Source: Flavipsychrobacter sp.
GTDB taxonomy: Bacteria; Bacteroidota; Bacteroidia; Chitinophagales; Chitinophagaceae
DNA: 64,000 nucleotides
Assembly (NCBI GenBank): GCA_021155965.1
Contig: JAJNBJ010000008.1
Coordinates: 1 to 64,000 of the forward strand
Direction of reading: 5' to 3'
The notes under the pieces were generated by a model. That model saw only the letters and a list, made by a program, of their open reading frames with translations. It searched no databases and had not been told where the DNA came from. This document shows, in pieces, positions 41,853 to 52,200 of this stretch. The position numbers and the translations under genes are program-made. The first letter of the stretch is position 1. Each line of letters starts with the position of its first letter.

Positions 41853-42056
41853 TTAGTTGACCCTGTTTTCTGATTCGGGCCATGAAACTTTATATTTTAC
41901 TACATAGATGGCGATTATAGCAATCAAAGGAAAAATAAACCCCAATAGTCCCCAATTCAACGTGCTCCTGTTTAATTCCCTTGCTTTTTTAATGCATATC
42001 ATCGTTACAATAAACCTGAATATCGAGTGGATGATCAGTATTTCCAGAGTGTCCAT
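41853..42056 (-). CDS. Small membrane protein
   Basis: A 67-residue protein with a hydrophobic N-terminal helix and a second helix (NWGLLGFIFPLIAIIAIYVV), joined by a basic loop (IKKARELNRS). The pattern resembles short membrane proteins of the phospholipase-D nuclease N-terminal type, seen next to many regulatory genes, but it has no catalytic part. The role is unknown. It lies 31 bp downstream of the DUF4402 gene and could be read with it. Confidence 0.6.
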   Translation of the reverse strand: MDTLEILIIHSIFRFIVTMICIKKARELNRSTLNWGLLGFIFPLIAIIAIYVVKYKVSWPESENRVN

Positions 42057-42087
42057 AACATACCGTTTTTATCAGTTAATGTTATGA

Positions 42088-42609
42088 TTAGTTATAGTTA
42101 ACAGTTACCGGAACACCAGTAGCGTTAGTGTAAGAACCTGAAGCTTGTCCTGAAGCTACGTTCAGGGTAGCGCCTACGTTCAAAGTCTGTGTGCCACCGC
42201 TGCTCAAAGTACCTGTTGAAGAAGGTGAGCTGGTGAAGCTATTAACGGTCATGCTGTGAGAAGCGCCATCAGTTATTGTGCAGCTTGAAGGCAAAGTGAT
42301 AGCGTAAGTGTAGCTTGCCTGGCCCGATACTGTGAAAGAAGCAGCAGAAACAGTACCGTTTGTAGCTGGCAGGGTAACACCACCGCCACCGCCTGTGGTA
42401 CGGGTGCCTGCAGGAGCCAGAACAGCAGTACCTGAAAGAGTAGCAGAAACAGCCACGTTACCGAAGTTCATATCCACTGTTTTAGAGATAGTGATAGGAG
42501 TAATGATGTTTGCAGAAGCAGAAGCGGTTGCAGTAGCCTGTGCGAAAGAAGAATTAGCAGTTACGATTGCGATTGTTGCGATTGCAATTGATTTGATGAT
42601 GTTTTTCAT
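42088..42609 (-). CDS. DUF4402 pilin-like secreted protein (orphan)
   Basis: A 173-residue protein with a signal peptide (MKNIIKSIAIATIAIVTANSSFA) and a DUF4402 domain, a beta-sandwich family resembling spore-coat-U/archaic pilin subunits. It runs ITISKTVDMNFGNVAVSATL, a Gly-rich hairpin, YTYAITLPSSCTI and the conserved end SYTNATGVPVTVNYN. A short Ala/Ser/Thr N-terminal segment (ATATASASANIITP) could act as a donor strand. It is clearly paralogous to the protein at 47760 (end TYTNATAVPVTVNYN). It is on the other strand and outside the usher operon, separated from it by the two-component genes. Confidence 0.85.
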   Translation of the reverse strand: MKNIIKSIAIATIAIVTANSSFAQATATASASANIITPITISKTVDMNFGNVAVSATLSGTAVLAPAGTRTTGGGGGVTLPATNGTVSAASFTVSGQASYTYAITLPSSCTITDGASHSMTVNSFTSSPSSTGTLSSGGTQTLNVGATLNVASGQASGSYTNATGVPVTVNYN

Positions 42610-42795
42610 TTTAGTTCGTTTTTGTTTGTTTGAGTTTGTTTGTTTGATGCAGAGAGTATTACCAACGGCATGCCAAACTCATAATATATTGAAAATCAAT
42701 TACTTAATTTTTTAAATAACAGCGAAAACGTCCATGAAAAGGACGTGTTTTCCAAAAAACGGAAAAATTCAGATTTAGGAATAAGAGGGGGATTG

Positions 42796-45648
42796 TTAGA
42801 GGCCGTACTCCTTGGTCATTTGCTCAACTACAAGGGCAATGGTTTTGTGTAGTTTATTTACCAGCCTTTCTATTTCAGCATCCGGGTCTTCCATAAACTC
42901 GATCTTGACGATATCGTCCCTAAGCGTATTTATACCCAGGTTAGTGATAGAGGGTTTCATGCGGTGGGCATAATATTTAACTGTAGCATAGTCGCCCGTT
43001 TTGTACGCCTCAACCATTTTCTCTACCGCGGGAGGCGTTTCGCCGATAAATAGGTTGAGCATTTTTTTAATGAAGTTTTCGTCATTTCTGCCCATTACCA
43101 GTAGCTTACTAAGGTCGTAGAGGGGCCCGGAAGGTATTTCCTGGGCTGGATTTTTCAACTCCGCCTGCTCATCTTCCCGTACCCGCGCCGGTTCAAATTT
43201 AGGTGCAGGGGCTTCCCCACTTTTGTTCAGCCATTTGGCAATAGGGTTCACCAGGTTCATTTCATTATATGGCTTAAAGATAAAATCGTTCATGCCGGCT
43301 TCTATGAACTGGTGTTCCTTACCTTTAATGGCATTCGCAGTTAGGGCAAGGATGGGTATTGACTTATTGATCTCGCTCCTGATGATCTTAGTGGCTTGTA
43401 TACCATCCATCACCGGCATCTGGATATCCATCAGCACCATGTCGTAGCTGTCCTTCCTCATCATGTCTATTGCCTGTAAGCCATTTTCTGCCTCTGATAT
43501 GATCGCACCATAGTCTGTAAGAATAGTATATGCCAACAGCCTGTTCAGGCCATTGTCCTCTACCAGCAGTATTTTCTTATTGCTGATATTGCCGGTGTCG
43601 GTTTTTACGGTGCGCTTCTTCTCAAATACTTTTGCCGTTCCTTTCTTAAAGCTGAACGTAAGCGAAATGGTAGTGCCTACATTTTTCTTACTGGTAACGG
43701 AAATAGTGCCGCCCATCAATTCCATCAGTTGCTTGGTAATGCTCATGCCAAGCCCGGTACCACCAAACTTACGTACAACCGTTTCATCCTCCTGGGTAAA
43801 CTTATCGAAAATGGTATTCAGGTATTCTTCCTTTATACCTACTCCGGTGTCTTCAATAATTACCAATAGTTTCTGCCAGTCTTCTTTTTCTTCAAGCAAA
43901 AACGCTTTCAGGCATACTGTACCTTTCTCAGTAAACTTTATCGCATTGCTCACCATGTTCATGAATACCTGGTTCACCCGGAATGGGTCGCCCATCAGCA
44001 CAGGTGCAATGCGTTTATCTGTTTCCTGGTAAAGCAGCAAACCTTTTTCTTCAGCCTTATGTGTTAATATACTCACAACCTGCTCTGCAATTGTCTCCAG
44101 GCTGAAGCTTATATTCTCCAAAGTGATCTTGCCCGCTTCGATCTTTGAGAAATCGAGTAGGTCATTGACAATACCCAACAGGTTGGTAGAAGCACTCTCG
44201 ATTCCCTGCAAATAATTTTTTTGCTGTGCATTCAACTCACTCTTACTTAATAGTTTCCCCAAGCCCATGATCGCATTCAACGGCGTGCGTATCTCATGGC
44301 TCATATTGGTGAGGAATATGTCTTTTGATTTGGAAGACCTGTCAGCAAGCTGCTTTGCTTCCTTAAGTTGGCCTTCCATTTTCTTCTGCTCGGTAATGTC
44401 CAAATGAATACTAATTGTGCCTACAACCGTTTCATCCGTATTAAACAGCGGGGTTGCGCTGGTAAGCCACCACTTATTCTCGCCGTTTTTTGTTTGTACA
44501 GCCAGCTCATAATTTGTATGTATCCCATAGCGCTGTTTTGAGAGCTGATCGCGAGTGCGTTTTAGACTTACACCACGTAAAAAAAGATCAGTGGCTGTTT
44601 TTCCCATCAACTCTTGTATCTCATAGCCACTCATGGTACAGAACCGTTGGTTGGCATAGATAATATGCTCATCCTTATCCAATTCTATCATACCAAGGTT
44701 CATATTCTCTATGATACCCTTGTATTTTTCTTCTATTTTCTTCCGTTCAGTAATATCCACTCCATAACCTATCACCATTTCTACTTCACTTTTTTCATCG
44801 AGTACAGGATACATTCTGCGAAGTTGGTATCTGGTGTTCCCATCGGCAAGCTGAAATGTTTCTTCCCATTCCTGCTGCCTTTTTGTCCGCTTTACCTCGT
44901 TAAATATTCTATTCCTGTTTTCAGCCAGCAACATTGGCTTATTTGTATGTATACAATACTCCTCGTTAGTATGGCCTATTATCCATTTGCGGGTTTCCGG
45001 GTTAACAATAGCAGTAGGGTTAACATAAACGAATCTGTGCTCAACATCAACAACAACAATATCTGCAGGTATATTATTTAAAACCTGTTCATAGAATTTT
45101 TTTTGGGCTTCAAATGTATCTCCAATGGTTTTTTGCCGGGTAATGTCTGTAAACCTCCATAAATGTCCCCTAAACACCCCATCTTTGAATATAGGAATAA
45201 AGTCACGGCTATATATCTGGCCGTTTATTAATTGTATTTCTTCATGTAGTACTGCTTTTCGGTCCTTTACTATTTTTTCGCCATTGGCAATATACTGATC
45301 GAGGTCTTTGAATAAGTGTTTGGTTTGATCAAGGAGGTTGGGCCCATAAGTGCCAATAAGAGTGGCGGGCTTTTCTTTTATCCCGAATAACTTGCAAAAA
45401 ACTTCGTTAACTATTACTATATTCCTGTTCTCATCTACCACAAATACACCATCATTCAGGCTGTTGATCAGCTCGTTAAAACGAATGTTAGCATCAGCCA
45501 GTTCATCAGGGCGATCTTCCCTTGTATTTCCCGCCACTTTCTTTCTTAATTCTTCGAGTTCTTTATTCTGAGCAGCAATACGGTCTTTTGCTGCTTTAAG
45601 AATTGCCCGTTCTTTTTCAAGTTGCTCCTGCAGTTCCCTTGTGGTCAT
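42796..45648 (-). CDS. Cytosolic PAS hybrid histidine kinase with REC and Hpt domains
   Basis: A 950-residue sensor without transmembrane helices. In order: a coiled coil (residues 1-45), three PAS-type sensor domains (about 50-420, with the third ending in a PAC-like TGTISIHLDITEQKK), a HisKA dimerisation helix with the phospho-His in NMSHEIRTPLNAIMGLG, and an HATPase domain with N- and G-boxes (FMNMVSNAIKFTEKG, GTGLGMSITKQL). A receiver follows with the phospho-Asp in VLMDIQMPVMDG, and a C-terminal Hpt domain with the relay His in YYAHRMKPSITNLG. It is a four-step phosphorelay in one chain. Seven bases separate it from the preceding response-regulator gene. The signal is likely intracellular (redox, light or metabolite) and unknown. 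Confidence 0.93.
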   Translation of the reverse strand: MTTRELQEQLEKERAILKAAKDRIAAQNKELEELRKKVAGNTREDRPDELADANIRFNELINSLNDGVFVVDENRNIVIVNEVFCKLFGIKEKPATLIGTYGPNLLDQTKHLFKDLDQYIANGEKIVKDRKAVLHEEIQLINGQIYSRDFIPIFKDGVFRGHLWRFTDITRQKTIGDTFEAQKKFYEQVLNNIPADIVVVDVEHRFVYVNPTAIVNPETRKWIIGHTNEEYCIHTNKPMLLAENRNRIFNEVKRTKRQQEWEETFQLADGNTRYQLRRMYPVLDEKSEVEMVIGYGVDITERKKIEEKYKGIIENMNLGMIELDKDEHIIYANQRFCTMSGYEIQELMGKTATDLFLRGVSLKRTRDQLSKQRYGIHTNYELAVQTKNGENKWWLTSATPLFNTDETVVGTISIHLDITEQKKMEGQLKEAKQLADRSSKSKDIFLTNMSHEIRTPLNAIMGLGKLLSKSELNAQQKNYLQGIESASTNLLGIVNDLLDFSKIEAGKITLENISFSLETIAEQVVSILTHKAEEKGLLLYQETDKRIAPVLMGDPFRVNQVFMNMVSNAIKFTEKGTVCLKAFLLEEKEDWQKLLVIIEDTGVGIKEEYLNTIFDKFTQEDETVVRKFGGTGLGMSITKQLMELMGGTISVTSKKNVGTTISLTFSFKKGTAKVFEKKRTVKTDTGNISNKKILLVEDNGLNRLLAYTILTDYGAIISEAENGLQAIDMMRKDSYDMVLMDIQMPVMDGIQATKIIRSEINKSIPILALTANAIKGKEHQFIEAGMNDFIFKPYNEMNLVNPIAKWLNKSGEAPAPKFEPARVREDEQAELKNPAQEIPSGPLYDLSKLLVMGRNDENFIKKMLNLFIGETPPAVEKMVEAYKTGDYATVKYYAHRMKPSITNLGINTLRDDIVKIEFMEDPDAEIERLVNKLHKTIALVVEQMTKEYGL

Positions 45649-45655
45649 AAAACAT

Positions 45656-47005
45656 TTAGTTCAGCGTTAGCTCGTTTGTCTGGATCATTTTGTAAATGGT
45701 AGACTTCCCGATATCCAACTTATCTGCAACTTTGATAACGTTGTTATCGTACTTCTTCAGGAAGTGTTTTATGATGTCAATGGTGTATTCTTTCAGTGTC
45801 TTTTCCATGTCAACAGAGAAGTCGCCGGAGCCTGATGCAAAATGCAGGTCATCTTCTTTAATAACACTGCCATCGCACATTACAGCAGCAAGGTCTATAA
45901 CTGCTTTTAATTCCCTTACATTACCGGGGTACCTGTGCTTCATTAATTTTTCCTTGGCCTCGGGCGATATACTTATGTTGCCCATTTTGTTGCTCTTGCA
46001 AAACTCATCGAGGAAAAATTTAGCAAGCACAAGGATGTCATTCCCCCTTTCTCTCAAAGGCGGCAGGTCTATTGGCAGTCCCATCACGCGATAAAAAAGG
46101 TCTTCCCTGAAGGTGCCTTTTTTTACCTCCTCCAGCAGGTTTTTGTGCGTAGCAACAATAATCCGCACATCAAGTGTTACTTTCTCATTGCCGCCTACAC
46201 GCACCAGTTCCCTTTCCTGCAATACGCGCAAAATTTTGCTTTGCAGGCTCAGGTCAAGTTCCGCTATCTCATCAAGGAAGATAGTTCCGTTATTGGCTTC
46301 TTCAAACTTACCCGCCTTGCGTGCAAGCGCACCGGTAAAAGCCCCCTTCTCGTGGCCGAACAGTTCGCTTTCTATCAATTCGCGGGGAATTGCCGCCATA
46401 TTCACTGCAACAAAAGGTTTCTTTTTCCGGTCAGAATTATAATGGATAGCTTTTGCTATCACTTCTTTACCTGTACCTGTTTCACCGGTCACTGAAACGT
46501 TGATATTTGTACGGGAAGCTTTTTCCAGGAATGAGAATGTTTTCAGCATTGCCGGGCTGTTGCCTTTTATTGCTTTGTTGAAATCATACTTTTGCCCCAG
46601 TTCTTCTTTCAGGTCTTCCACTTCTTTCTTTAAAGACTGATGCTCTTTAATCCGTGTAACAGCATTCCACAAAAGTTCCTTGGTGTTATCATCTTTGATG
46701 AAATAATCAGAGGCCCCATTCCGCAGCAGGTCAACTGCTGTACTCACATCCTCCTGCCCGCTGATAACGATCACCGGCACATCGGGCATTTGTTGTTTTA
46801 TTTTCTTTAAAAGGTCTCCGCCATTTATGTCAGGCAAAGAATAGTCGATACTGATCAAACCAGGCCTTTTCGATAGATTGGCAAGGCATTCTTTTCCGGT
46901 AGTGTATCTGTAAATTTCATGATCAGGATTGAGGGAGAGGTGGTATCCGAGGATTTCGCCATACCATGGGTCATCTTCAACAATAAATATTCTGAATTGT
47001 TCCAT
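45656..47005 (-). CDS. Sigma-54-dependent response regulator (NtrC/AtoC type)
   Basis: A 449-residue transcription activator. The receiver (1-120) has acidic residues in IVEDDPWYG and the phospho-Asp in LISIDYSLPDING. The AAA+ domain (about 155-370) has Walker A GETGTGKEVIAKAI, the sigma-54 contact loop GAFTGA, and Walker B GTIFLDEIAEL. The C-terminal Fis-type HTH reads NVIKVADKLDIGKSTIYKMI. The GAFTGA loop means it should work with RpoN, which is not in this window. First gene of a two-gene operon with the hybrid kinase, and the natural partner of its Hpt domain. Likely targets are the pilin/usher genes on either side (inference). Confidence 0.95.
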   Translation of the reverse strand: MEQFRIFIVEDDPWYGEILGYHLSLNPDHEIYRYTTGKECLANLSKRPGLISIDYSLPDINGGDLLKKIKQQMPDVPVIVISGQEDVSTAVDLLRNGASDYFIKDDNTKELLWNAVTRIKEHQSLKKEVEDLKEELGQKYDFNKAIKGNSPAMLKTFSFLEKASRTNINVSVTGETGTGKEVIAKAIHYNSDRKKKPFVAVNMAAIPRELIESELFGHEKGAFTGALARKAGKFEEANNGTIFLDEIAELDLSLQSKILRVLQERELVRVGGNEKVTLDVRIIVATHKNLLEEVKKGTFREDLFYRVMGLPIDLPPLRERGNDILVLAKFFLDEFCKSNKMGNISISPEAKEKLMKHRYPGNVRELKAVIDLAAVMCDGSVIKEDDLHFASGSGDFSVDMEKTLKEYTIDIIKHFLKKYDNNVIKVADKLDIGKSTIYKMIQTNELTLN

Positions 47006-47229
47006 TAAATGGAAATTTTTATAAAAATAACTGTTTTACATTAATAACAAAAACTAAATATTGATAAAATTTATTCAAAGTCTTAAAAAACATTTCGATA
47101 ACATTTAATTTCCTGTTTCTGGAAAAAACATCTACATGGTGGAATTTTATTGCCCTGCTATCAAGCATTTGTATTGATAATCAACAATTTAAAAAACTGG
47201 CACATTATTGGATAATAGTTTACAAAATC

Positions 47230-47610
47230 ATGGACATGCGCACCACAAAAAATATGAAATTCTTTATTGTTGACGACGATCCATTTTCAAGGATGCTTTA
47301 TCGTCAGCATTTGATAAATCTTGGGTATAAAAACAGTAGCCTTTTTGACAATGGCTCCGACTGCATTGACAAAATAGGCCTGGAGCCGGATCTCGTTCTG
47401 CTTGATTATGATATGCCTGTGTGTAATGGTGTTGAGGTGATAAAGAGGATCAAGAGGATCAATCCCCATATCCATCTGGTAATTGTGTCAGGAGTAAATG
47501 ACGTTGAGGTAGCCCTGGAAGCAAAGAAACATGGGGCAATTGATTATATAATAAAAGGAGAAAGTGACCTTGAAATGATCAGTAACGTGATCAGCATTAT
47601 TAATAATTAA
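47230..47610 (+). CDS. Single-domain response regulator
   Basis: A 126-residue stand-alone receiver. The acidic pair is in FFIVDDDPFSRM, the phospho-Asp in LVLLDYDMPVCNG, and the switch Thr/Ser and Lys in VIVSGV and YIIKGE. No output domain. The start could be the ATG at 47230 or at 47254 (MKFFIVDDD), the latter giving the standard receiver length. Divergent from the sigma-54 regulator and just upstream of the usher operon. It may be an intermediate in the phosphorelay or act by protein contact. Confidence 0.92.
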   Translation: MDMRTTKNMKFFIVDDDPFSRMLYRQHLINLGYKNSSLFDNGSDCIDKIGLEPDLVLLDYDMPVCNGVEVIKRIKRINPHIHLVIVSGVNDVEVALEAKKHGAIDYIIKGESDLEMISNVISIINN

Positions 47611-47652
47611 TAAATTCATTTGTTAAACATTAACATTTTATAAAAAATTCGC

Positions 47653-47660
47653 TATCTTTG
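47653..47660 (+). promoter_or_regulatory. -7 element of the pilin/usher operon
   Basis: TATCTTTG matches TAnnTTTG. It would give a leader of about 93 nt before the DUF4402 gene. No -33 TTG lies at the usual distance, so an activator may be needed. Confidence 0.45.
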
Positions 47661-47759
47661 AGGTTTCAACGCTTGTGGAAAAATATTATCTTGAGCGGAG
47701 AATGCGTGGTGTAGTTTTGGTGTGTAGTAGTGTGGAGCATTCTTGTAGAAAACCTGAAT

Positions 47760-48290
47760 ATGCGAAACATGAAAAAGAAGAACTTATTATTAGTTATATT
47801 ATCAGTGCTGATTGCATTGATAATAAATAATAATTCTTTGGCACAATCAGTAGCAACGGCCGGCGCATCTGCAAATGTTATTATCCCCGTTAGTGTTGTA
47901 AAGACCACGGATATGAACTTTGGCAATGCAGCGGTATCAGCAGTGGGGGGTGGTATCATAACGCTGGCACCCGGAGGGACAAGGACAAGTGGAGCTGGCG
48001 TTACGCTTCCTGCAACAGCAGGAACAGTGGCACCAGCGGGATTTACAGTTACAGGAGCGCCGGGTTATACGTTTTCCATAACATTACCCTCCAGTGCTGT
48101 AATTACCGGCCCAGGTTCGGCAGCGATGACCATTAATGGGTTCACCAGCTTGCCGTCAGGTACGGGTACACTAAATGCAGGAGGTTCGCAAACGCTTGCC
48201 GTAGGGGCATCGCTCAATGTTTCTGCTGCCCAGGTGCCTGGCACCTATACCAATGCTACCGCTGTGCCTGTAACAGTAAATTACAATTAG
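47760..48290 (+). CDS. DUF4402 pilin-like subunit, first gene of the usher operon
   Basis: About 176 residues from ATG 47760 (ATG 47769 is an alternative). The longer GTG frame is not preferred because it lengthens the signal peptide. The signal (MKKKNLLLVILSVLIALIIN) is followed by SANVIIPVSVVKTTDMNFGN, the Gly-rich hairpin, and the C-terminal strand YTNATAVPVTVNYN. This is the DUF4402 fold, related to spore-coat-U/archaic pilin subunits. The N-terminal segment could complete a neighbour's fold by donor-strand exchange. It precedes the chaperone gene by 50 bp and is probably the major repeated subunit (inference). Confidence 0.85.
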   Translation: MRNMKKKNLLLVILSVLIALIINNNSLAQSVATAGASANVIIPVSVVKTTDMNFGNAAVSAVGGGIITLAPGGTRTSGAGVTLPATAGTVAPAGFTVTGAPGYTFSITLPSSAVITGPGSAAMTINGFTSLPSGTGTLNAGGSQTLAVGASLNVSAAQVPGTYTNATAVPVTVNYN

Positions 48291-48340
48291 AACAATTGAA
48301 TTGTTTTAATAAAGGTTAGGTTGGTTTAAATAGTATTTTC

Positions 48341-49198
48341 ATGATCAGATCAGTACCGCTGGTATTTTTATTCAGGTTCCCTATTTATATAATATGCATT
48401 GCGGGAAGCTTACTGTTTTCTCCAACAACGTCTTCAGCTCAGGGCGACCTGCTCATCTCTCCGTTGCGGATAGTATTTGAAGGCGCAAAAAAATCTCAGG
48501 AGATCAATCTTGCCAATGTAGGAAAAGACACTGCAACATATGCCATCTCGGTTGTGGATTACCGTATGAAAGCAGACGGCTCTTTCGAGCAAATTACCGA
48601 ACCCGATTCCGGGCAATATTTTGCAGGCCCATACATAAGGTTTTTCCCAAGAAAAGTGACGTTGGCCCCTAATGAGGCACAGGTAGTAAAGTTGCAAGTG
48701 ATTAAAACAGCCCAGATGGCAGATGGAGAATATCGTTCTCACCTGTACTTCAGGGCGGTGCCCGATGAGAAACCCCTTGGAGAGCAGGCCAAAAAAGATA
48801 CCGGTGGAATATCCATCTCCCTCAAACCTATCTTTGGCATCACTACACCTGTAATACTCAGGGTGGGAGAAAATGATGCGAATGTAATTTTATCCGACCT
48901 GGATTTTACCATACCGAATGATACACCAAGGCTAAGCCTGTCATTCAACCGCACAGGTAAAATGTCTGTTTATGGAGACATTAAAGTAGACCATGTATCT
49001 CCTTCCGGAAAATCCACACAAGTAAAAATAGTAAAGGGCGTGGGGGTATACACACCAATTCCTGCAAGGCGGTTTGCCATGGAGTTGGACAGGGATAAAA
49101 AAGTGGATTACCATAAAGGCAAATTGCACATCACCTATACTTTGCAAACGAGCGATAAATCAGAGAAAAAAGCGGAAGCGGACGTAGAATTAAAATAA
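48341..49198 (+). CDS. PapD-like periplasmic pilus chaperone
   Basis: A 285-residue periplasmic chaperone of the pilus-assembly type, which would cap subunits before delivery to the usher. A signal peptide ends near TSSAQGD. The first Ig-like domain has ISPLRIVFEGAKKSQEINLAN, where the Arg matches the invariant subunit-carboxylate-binding residue of PapD/FimC. It then has ITEPDSGQYFAGPYIRFFPR and the G1 strand EYRSHLYFRAVP. The second Ig domain (FGITTPVILRVGENDANVIL ...) follows. A PapD/FimC-like architecture in Bacteroidota is uncommon. Lysine at the usual G1 position is not obvious. It lies 37 bp before the adhesin gene. Confidence 0.86.
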   Translation: MIRSVPLVFLFRFPIYIICIAGSLLFSPTTSSAQGDLLISPLRIVFEGAKKSQEINLANVGKDTATYAISVVDYRMKADGSFEQITEPDSGQYFAGPYIRFFPRKVTLAPNEAQVVKLQVIKTAQMADGEYRSHLYFRAVPDEKPLGEQAKKDTGGISISLKPIFGITTPVILRVGENDANVILSDLDFTIPNDTPRLSLSFNRTGKMSVYGDIKVDHVSPSGKSTQVKIVKGVGVYTPIPARRFAMELDRDKKVDYHKGKLHITYTLQTSDKSEKKAEADVELK

Positions 49199-49235
49199 TT
49201 ACCATAAACCAGCTTATTTAAAACAGTAGCAAAAA

Positions 49236-52200
49236 ATGAAAAAGAAGATAACATACCTTATTACGTTACTTCTTTGCTCTTTTGGGGTATCTGCCACTAC
49301 CTATTATAACATAGCCAATTCCACCTCACTGCAGTCAACCACCCAATGGGGCGTAAATACAGATGGCAGCGGGGCACATCCTGCTAATTTCACAACATCC
49401 GGCGATGTTTTCAATATATATAATGGCACAACAACCAGCCTCAGCAATAACTGGACACTGGCAAGCGGGGTTACAATAAATATAGGTGACGGGACTTCTG
49501 CAATTACCTTTGAACAAAACAATGAGAATATAACAACCACTTGCACCATCAATGTACGCGCGAACGCCACATTCCTCATCGAAGACGTAACAGTGGGGCA
49601 ATTAGGCACACTTGCTGCAACGAGCACTGTAAATTATGGATCTTCGGATGCCCACATTATACAGGCTGTCTCTTATGGGAACCTGATATATTCCAGTACC
49701 AGCACCAGTGGTTTTTTTGAATCGGGTACCGCAACCGTGAATGTAAGCGGGGATTTTACAATTTCTGACGGGCGGATTACTGTGAACAATACAGCATCTA
49801 CAACGGTCACCGTGAATGTAAGCGGGGATTTTACAATATCGGGAGACGCACGTATTATCCTTGCAAGCAATTCTACCGCCAGCAGCACCATTAATGTTAC
49901 AGGCACAGTGTCTGCCAGTTCTACATCTACCCCGGTAATCAATTTTTGTTCTGTGACCTCCTCGACAGGTGGTGTCTCTATTTTCCAGGCAAATGGGAAT
50001 GTGACCCTGAATGGCACCAACACAAACATTATTGAATGGGGTAACGGCACAATAAGCAGTAACTATTTCGGGGTAAAGGGCAACCTCACCATAACAGGCT
50101 CAGGCAGATTGAATACAGCTTCATCAACGACCCCTGCAATCGGGTTTATTTTTAATGGAACAGGGATACAGACTCTAACAAATAACAGTACAGGCTCCAC
50201 AAGCAGTACGGAATGTTCATACCAGGTCAATTCCGGGGCGTACGTCAGATTGGGCGCTAACCTTGTTCTCGGAACCGGCACAACCATACATTCCGATATT
50301 ACCGTACTAAGCGGCGGAACACTTGACTGCCAGGGATACAATATAAGTGGGGGATCTACCGGTGGCGGAGGTTGCATTGTTAATTCCGGCGCACGTTTAA
50401 TTACCGCCCACACCGGCGGCATCAATTCAAGTGTCACTGCCACAGGGTCAACATTCAGCAGCGGGGCAAACTATGAGTTCAATGGCACGTCGGCGCAAGT
50501 GACGAGCACAGGGCTTCCGTCTTCAATTGTATCACCCGGCTCATTGACCATAGCCAACAATGCCGGGGTAACACTTTCCCAATCTACATCATTTTCTTCA
50601 GGTGCAACGTTAAACATGGAGGACGGTACGTTTACCATCGGATCCAGCTTGTCCATGTCCAGCGGCTCAAATGTAGTGAGGGACGATGGTGCGCTCAGTG
50701 CCACTCCATCTACCTATAGTGGTGTTAACCTTAGTTATGCGAATCTTGGCATTAATACCTCTGCAATTACTACCGCAAATGAATTTCCGGCTTCGTTCAC
50801 GGGAAACGTAACTGTAAATAAAACAGGGGCAACAATAACATTAAATAATACAAAGACGCTTACCGGTGCCCTTACACTTACGGCAGGCACCCTTGATGCT
50901 TCATCATCAAATTATGACATATCGCTAACCAGCAACTGGACAAACAATGCAGGAAGTGCGGCATTTACTGCCCGAACAGCAACAGTAACGATGAATGGCT
51001 CAAGTTCGCAAACAATTGGCGGCAGCAGCGGCACTTCTTTTAATGACCTGAAAATAAATAACAGTGCTGGTGTGACACTGAGCGTTGCAACAACTTTTGC
51101 TTCAGGCGATACATTGAGCTTGCAAAATGGTGCATTTACCGTTGGCAGTAATTTATCTATGATCAGCGGCTCTAACCTGATACGCGATAACGGCACACTT
51201 AGCGCCACTCCTGCTACATACAACGGCGTGAATCTCACTTACGCCAACCTTGGCAATAACGCATCTGCAGTAACCACCGGCAACGAATGGCCGTCATCTT
51301 TTAACGGAAATGTCACCATCAGCAAAACAGGCGCTACCATTACGCTGAATAATACAAAAACTGCCACAAGCTCAATTACCCTTACCGCAGGCACACTTGA
51401 TGCGTCAGCTTCTAATTATGGCGTATCATTGTCCGGCAACTGGACAAATAATTCCGGGGGTACTGCATTTACGGCAAGAAGCGGCACAGTAACTTTTAAT
51501 GGCTCATCTGCACAATCAATAAGTGGTTCTGCAACAACCTCATTTAATAATTTCACAAACAGTAACAGCAGCGCCGCTGTTGCTGTAAATAGTAATATAA
51601 ATGTCAGCGGCACACTGAATATGAATGGCGCTGCCACTCTTTTAACACCGGTATCAACGGTTGTTATCAACTCATCGGCAGCAGTGGGCACTATATCTGG
51701 TAGCGGGACTATACAAGTTACAAGGACAGCCGCTACCGCTGATTATGTGAACCAGTATAAATTTTCAACGAATACACTTACCGGCATGACCGTTGATTAT
51801 GCCGGCGCCGGTACACAGGCAATTAACAGCACTGTTGGTACTTATGGCGGGATCAAAACAAGCGGCAGCGGCACAAAAACTTTAACCGGCGCTATTACCG
51901 CAGGCAGCAATGGCATAACCATTGGCAGCGGCACAACCCTGGATGTATCCTCATCGAACTATCAGGTAACGAATGGTGGTAACTGGACAAACAGTGGGAC
52001 ATTTACCTCCCAGTCAGGAACAGTTGTATTCAACGCTACAACTACGGGCAAGACACTTTCAGGCACAATGACCGGCAGCAATAAATTCTACAATCTCACT
52101 TTCAACGGAACTGGCGGCGCATGGTCATTTGGCTCCAACTCTGCCGATATTGGCAATAACTTTACGATAACCACCGGAACTGTAACCGCTCCATCATCCA

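Noticed and set aside
47198-47213. Sigma-54-like TGGCAC...TTGG before the receiver gene, and a similar site at 42660-42675 before the orphan DUF4402 gene
   Set aside because: The -24 TGGCA is good, but the TTG block is one base too close and the essential GC at -12 is GA or GT. Two look-alikes keep the idea open, but they fall short of support as promoters.
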